This document shows, one piece after another, positions 59,113-64,000 of a stretch of 64,000 bases of DNA. Origin of the DNA: Halicephalobus mephisto (lineage: Eukaryota; Nematoda; Chromadorea; Rhabditida; Panagrolaimidae). The translations under genes and the position numbers were made by a program. The notes under the pieces were generated by a model. That model was not told the DNA's origin. It made no database searches and saw nothing but the letters and a program-made list of their open reading frames with translations. The stretch spans positions 62,001 through 126,000 of the forward strand of contig SWDT01000110.1 of assembly GCA_009193035.1 (NCBI GenBank). The letters are read 5' to 3'. Numbering within the stretch: position 1 is the first letter of the stretch; each line of letters begins with the position of its first letter.

Positions 59113-59470
59113 AGTCGAAGTGCCAGAGATATGATCTGTCTTAGTTCCGCTCATGTCGACAAACCCAAAGATAATATTTTTATTCTCCTCATCCCCCAAG
59201 ATATGGCTCAACTGCTTCATTTAGATTGATTACTTGCGAATTCTTAAATCTAATTGTGTTATGTAGTGTTCTCACAACGTCTTCATAATTAGGAGGGGTT
59301 GCAATAAAAAGTCCCGTACAGTTGATCCACTCTCCATTTACTTGCATTGGAAACCATTTGTTCAATCCATTGAGTCAAATCTTTAACTCCGATATACTAT
59401 ATATCATTCGATTCAGCACTCCAAAATCTGCAACAAACAAGAAGACATTATTTGTCTTAAGACTGTTAAA
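59113..59470 (-). pseudogene. Broken paralogue of the 60.5-62.4 kb gene, split by the transposon
   Basis: The minus strand reads LNGLNKWFPMQVNGEWIN, then YEDVVRTLHNTIRFKNSQV, then NEAVEPYLGG, and in a shifted frame ENKNIIFGFVDMSGTKTD. This aligns segment by segment with KLNKWSPEIDNKEYLN, YEQLIEMLRKTTNFNQCHI, DRAVEPYIQEG and NKRILFGFVDMNGTTANK of the intact gene. It carries an in-frame stop near the start, a frameshift after AVEPYLGG, and ends at the transposon boundary a few codons after FVDMSGT. Confidence 0.8.
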
Positions 59471-60532
59471 TAAATCACAAAATGAGTGAAGATCTATCAG
59501 TTTGTTTTCCTTTAGTTAGGTTCAGGCTGAATTTAAATAGGCTTCAGCTTACATTAAATAGGTGGAAAATCTTAAGTTCGATTAAATTCTTTTCAGGTGT
59601 ATCCTTTTTATCTGCAGCAACTAGGATTCTTGTTTGTACAAATTTGGAATTGTTGGAATATTCTCGAAATCATTTCAATTTAAAAAATAGAAAAAATGAT
59701 GTTAAGAGATTCGGACTTATGGATTCTTTACTCATTTTAATTTGTTGAACTTTTGAATAAAATAAGGAAAACAAATAGTGTTCAGATTTTCATGGATTTA
59801 TTTCGAAAACTTAGACAAGAAATCCTGTTTCTCGATGGATCAAGAGGGATGTTGGACGATGTAATCATCTATAAAATCATATATAAATATAAGAATAACA
59901 GAAAGAACAACCAGCGTTGGAAGTTGAAAAAACGGGCTGAGTTAAAAATAGAAAATATAATTACATTTCAATTGATACTGAAGAATTAAGTTGTGATAAC
60001 TGTATTATTTTTCATTCAAGACTTATTTCATGGAGTAATTTAAAATAATGTATTTTCAATGAAAAGTGATCGAAATTGCTTTAGTGGAAAGAACTATTAC
60101 AAATAAACATCATACATTTTATACAATTTCTACGTAGAGAATAAGAAGATGCTAAATTTATTATCAAAGTTGATTCCAACTCGTCTTGTTTGAATAGTTT
60201 TGTTTCTAACACTTTCTCGAAATTAAATTAGCTAGTTCCGTAAAAGCCTGTATTCCTGACTTTTATAAACTCAACTCTGGTACCACTAAAATGAAGTTAG
60301 CTATTTTTAGGAGCAAAACGAATACACTTTATTCTCCTGATCGAAAACTTGTTGGAAGACTATCCTATCATTATCCTGAAACATATCCAGCGACATCAAT
60401 AGAAAACAGGGAAAATTCTACTGCTTTGAGTTTTTTATAATTTAGGAATACACAAACAAAAACAATCAATTTTTCCTATTTTTATTAAATTGCACAGCAT
60501 ATAAAGGAATTTATTCAATTATTAGGATTAAT
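59471..60532. other. Intergenic with unsupported ORFs
   Basis: Between the pseudogene and the 3' end of its intact paralogue. Plus-strand ORFs at 59,482-59,748 and 59,753-59,989 are open but show no splice context or recognisable motif; they may be further eroded fragments or chance. Confidence 0.35.
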
Positions 60533-62424
60533 TTAATTAGCTTTTTGATTCAAATAGTGATTGATGAGTTTCTGTATGTGCTTGTTCAAGCTAACATCTT
60601 TGACTTCTTCCAGAGCGCTTTTGATTTTTTCTTCGTTCTTGTGTTTTGAAAGAAGTTGGATCCTTGCATTAATAACTGTGAGATCATGTCCTCCCTCATT
60701 TTTCTTGATCTTTTCAAGTTCTTGAGAGATTAAATGAAGGAGATAGTTATCATCAAATTGCTGATTTTGCACTTTCCTCACATCTGGAATTGAAGAATGA
60801 GAGATTCCTTGTTCCTCTCGTTTTTTACTTGATCTTTCTTGTTGGTGAATTGGATGATGGCAAATGAGGAATTTTTCTCTGTATTTCTTTGACCCACAAG
60901 AACAGAACAGAATCATATCTTTCTGAAAGACAAACTTCCCACATTTAGTACATATCCACCTTCTCAAATCTGGAATGCATTCTTCCGGGCATTCTGATTC
61001 AAATAAAGTTAGATTATCTAAGCTTTTATTTGCCGTAGTTCCATTCATGTCTACAAACCCAAATAAAATTCTTTTGTTAATTCCTTCCTGAATGTATGGT
61101 TCAACAGCTCTGTCGTCAATACTAATGTGACACTGATTGAAGTTGGTTGTTTTCCTCAGCATTTCAATTAATTGTTCATAGCCGGCAGGGGTGCTAATTG
61201 AAAAATCTAGGTAATTCAAATATTCTTTATTGTCGATTTCTGGTGACCATTTGTTCAATTTTTGGAGCCAAGGTTTGATTTCCTCTTTCGTTCCCGGAAG
61301 ATGATTTCCTTCATGCATGTCACTCATATTGTCCATTGAATATTTGATGTAATCAATGTAACAGAAGAAGAGTTTCTTCAACACCGGATACATTTTCAAG
61401 AAATAGATTCTATTCATTGACTTATAATTTTCCTTTGCTTTGTTTAAATGAATATAAGCCTCCATTAAAGATTTCTCTCCAGATTCCATATTTTGAAGAA
61501 TACCCGGATACCCAACCTTCCCCATCTTCATTTCAATTTTTCGATAAACACAGTAGAGATATGAGAGGAAGATTTGAAATTCAATTTCATTATTTATAAA
61601 AATTGCTGGGATGTCTTGATTTAATTTTTCACATCCAAACCAGACAGGAATGTGGTATTGAGAATGTTTTCCTTCCTCTAATTCATCCATGAAATTCAGA
61701 AGTTCTCCCAGAGTCATTTCTCTGATTTCGTCATAGTTGACCAAAATTCTGCATTTAATCTTCTTTTGGGCTTCATTGAAGTTTCTATCTCTAAATAAAT
61801 AATAAATCTGAAAAAACTTTCCGTTTAATTAATTCAAACAATTGCATAATTTACTATCAAAAATTTATTCTCAGAACTATTCATTTTATAGTATCTTTTG
61901 AAGACCTGTCGAAAATTTAATATAATCAGAATAAATTCTTTGTTAATGTATGAGATCTATGTTGGTAAGTCTTACGTTATTATGATCTTCTGGAAATCTA
62001 ATTTTTGGAAACTGCACCCACAAATCCATGCCATAATCGATTACATTGACAAAATGACTGCAGTTGAGTGGATACTTTTGAAGCTTCTCGGAGCTTTTTC
62101 TTTCTCTTGAAAAACAACAAAGAACTTCCCAATATTCATTGTCGTCAAGGATAATCCCGAAATCGATGAATTTTCTGTAGCTCAGTTCCAGAGAAGAACT
62201 TATCGTTGGCTAAAATATCCACAATGAATTTACTCAATGAACAAGAAACTTGCCCAGCATCGAATATCAGTCGATGACAAATTATAAGCCCAGTATACCC
62301 AGTAATTAGTGATATCCGACGTAACATTAGGAGGTTCTCCCTCAACCGGTATCAATCGATCTAAAGATTTATTGTATCCCCATCCTAATTTACATTCACG
62401 GCTAAGACACCAATACCAATTCAT
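60533..62424 (-). CDS. Unknown protein, zinc-ribbon-like motif, member of a local gene family
   Basis: Three exons in phase 0 (62424-62299, 62209-61976, 61807-60533) give 544 aa from the ATG at 62,424. A further 5' exon (62,565-62,524, MMAKDHFELPLCDK, good GTATTG donor) is possible but I cannot find a matching acceptor. The N-terminal third is Trp/Cys-containing (MNWYWCLSRECKLGWGYNK). The middle is helical. GFVDMNGT at about 335 is also present in the broken copy at 59.1 kb. CTKCGKFVFQKDMILFCSCG (about 365-384) has C-x2-C-x12-C-x-C spacing, a possible zinc site, followed by ICHHPIHQQ. The C-terminus is a Lys/Glu-rich, probably coiled region. I recognise no known family and assign no function. 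No signal peptide or membrane segment. Confidence 0.7.
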
Positions 62425-64000
62425 TTTAACACCAATAATAACTTTATATTTTATAATCAGAGAATAAATCAATAGAAATATATATCAACTGAATTCATCT
62501 AAATTTACAGATCTAACCAATACCTTATCACAAAGAGGCAACTCAAAATGATCTTTAGCCATCATTCAATGCTCATGATTTAACACACTCCCTTCCATGA
62601 CAAAAAATTCTCTCCAAAAGTCTTTTTTCAACTGACGCAGAAAAATAAAAACAAACTGATTTGAAGCTCATTTTCCCGTTCTGTAGTAACAGACAATAGA
62701 AGATAACCTTAATAAGAATCCTAATGATAAACAAAGATGAGAATAAGAACAGTATAAACAGGAGAAATCACAAAATAATGATAAACTTGGATTTGCATAC
62801 TAGGAATCTAATCTACTGTTTTATATCTTCTATTTTAAGTAGTTATTTAAAATTATCTTGAAGAAGAAATTGATCAATAAGTGATTTATTTATCTCTACA
62901 AACAAAAATACGTGAAATGTCGCACCAATTCAAATATGTGGTTTATCTGTCATGAATATTCACAACATAACAGAAAAAAACTCAAATATGAGATTTTGAT
63001 ATCTTTTGCAATATCATACAGATATTTATAATTGTTGGATCTTGAAATATCTGTATTCAGTCTTTAAAATTCACTTGAAAGGTCTGACATCTCCATGAAT
63101 TTCACAGAGAAGTTTGAAATCTATTAGAATCTACCGAATAGTGTAAATTATCATGTAAAAATTAGTTTTCTGATTTATTTATGAAGTTCTGAAACAGCCG
63201 AATTTTTCATACTCCACAATCTGTTATTATCTACAAAAAAGCAACTTTTTATTAATAGAATATTGTGATCTGGATTGTAGTTCTGTGAAAAGGTTTCAGT
63301 AATTTCCTGAATAACAAGTAACATCTAAAACTGAACAGTATTTTAAATCTTACATGACTTTGATCCAAATTATCACACCCATTGAAGCAAAATGTACAAT
63401 AAAAAATTCATTTGTGAAATGTTATTACAAAACATCCACCATGGGAAATCAAACTTTTTATATAAACTGTTAGTTTTCAGCGATTTCTATAAATCTCCGT
63501 TTAACAAATTTCATGTTTGTTTGTCAAAGTAACACGTAGGAATCTGTAAACCTTCTGTAACTTTCTAAACTAAATAAAGATTCTGCTTTTTTGAATTTTA
63601 AGTCTTTAAATTTCTTCAGTTTTCAATGCATTTTTAATATTTTCTGAAAGTGAATTATCCAATTTTCTCTGAATCGATACTGATAAAGGATGAAATGTAA
63701 GCTTTTATCGATGATTATATTTTTGAGAATAAAATCTATTACATGTTTAAAAAAAAGAACAATTAAAATAATTCCATTTTCAGAATATTTTGTAAATTCT
63801 TGAGATTACTAAAAACAGATTTTGTTCTTGTTTCTTGAATTCAGAAGAATTAAAGTAACACAAAATCAATTCCTTCTAATAGAAGTCATTCAATTACATC
63901 TGTATTTCATGATTAAATTTATCTTTGACAATAGACTTCAAGTCATCTAAAGAAAGATATTGAAACAAATACTATAATAGAAAGAGAGGACCTGAAGAGA
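62425..64000. other. AT-rich region to window edge, no gene seen
   Basis: Apart from the possible first exon of the neighbouring gene (62,565-62,524), I find no ORF, RNA gene or ordered repeat that can be supported. Confidence 0.45.

Overview
This window is nuclear DNA of a Caenorhabditis-like nematode. Evidence: AT-rich sequence with dense genes on both strands; many introns of about 40-60 bp ending in TTTTCAG-type acceptors; and gene content that is typically nematode (divergent nuclear receptors with a CRACAAFFRR P-box, a dissatisfaction/NHR-239-type receptor, HECD-1, neuropeptide-type GPCRs). The gene mix recalls Caenorhabditis chromosome IV, but species and chromosome are inferences. All exon models below were built by hand from splice signals and reading-frame continuity; in every model called complete the summed exon lengths are divisible by three.

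Layout. 0-10 kb: the 5' end of a secreted acidic protein, a doubtful small ORF, an NR2E/NHR-239-like receptor (+), a phosphoserine phosphatase (-), a 2 kb gene-poor stretch and a mucin-like secreted protein built on a 30-bp minisatellite plus a Thr/Pro tract (-). 10-18.5 kb: one giant gene, the HECT E3 ligase hecd-1 (-). 20-27.5 kb: three tandem, same-strand paralogous nuclear receptors. 27.5-36.2 kb: AT-rich upstream DNA with GATA-type sites, then xanthine dehydrogenase (+) followed in the same direction by 5-hydroxyisourate hydrolase, so two purine-catabolism enzymes are neighbours. 36.2-39 kb: repeats and traces of a decayed coding region. 39-56.9 kb: three 7TM receptors, a 7-EGF secreted protein, a small unknown membrane protein, a CDK20/DYF-18-type kinase with a cysteine-rich secreted peptide gene nested antisense in one intron, and a MAM-domain secreted protein. 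57-64 kb: a decayed Tc1-like transposon inserted into a pseudogene whose intact paralogue (544 aa, zinc-ribbon-like, no family I recognise) lies 1 kb away, then AT-rich DNA without recognisable genes.

The most unusual non-genic signal is a dispersed repeat family, mostly between 32 and 54 kb. Many copies begin with a related head (core GTCTCAACATGAATTT) followed by 200-350 bp of degenerate TTCnnGAA/GAAnnTTC units that look like heat-shock elements. Copies sit in introns and intergenic gaps on either strand. The functional connections I can support are the XDH/HIU-hydrolase pair (hypoxanthine/xanthine to urate, and the urate-oxidation product onward) and the tandem receptor expansion.
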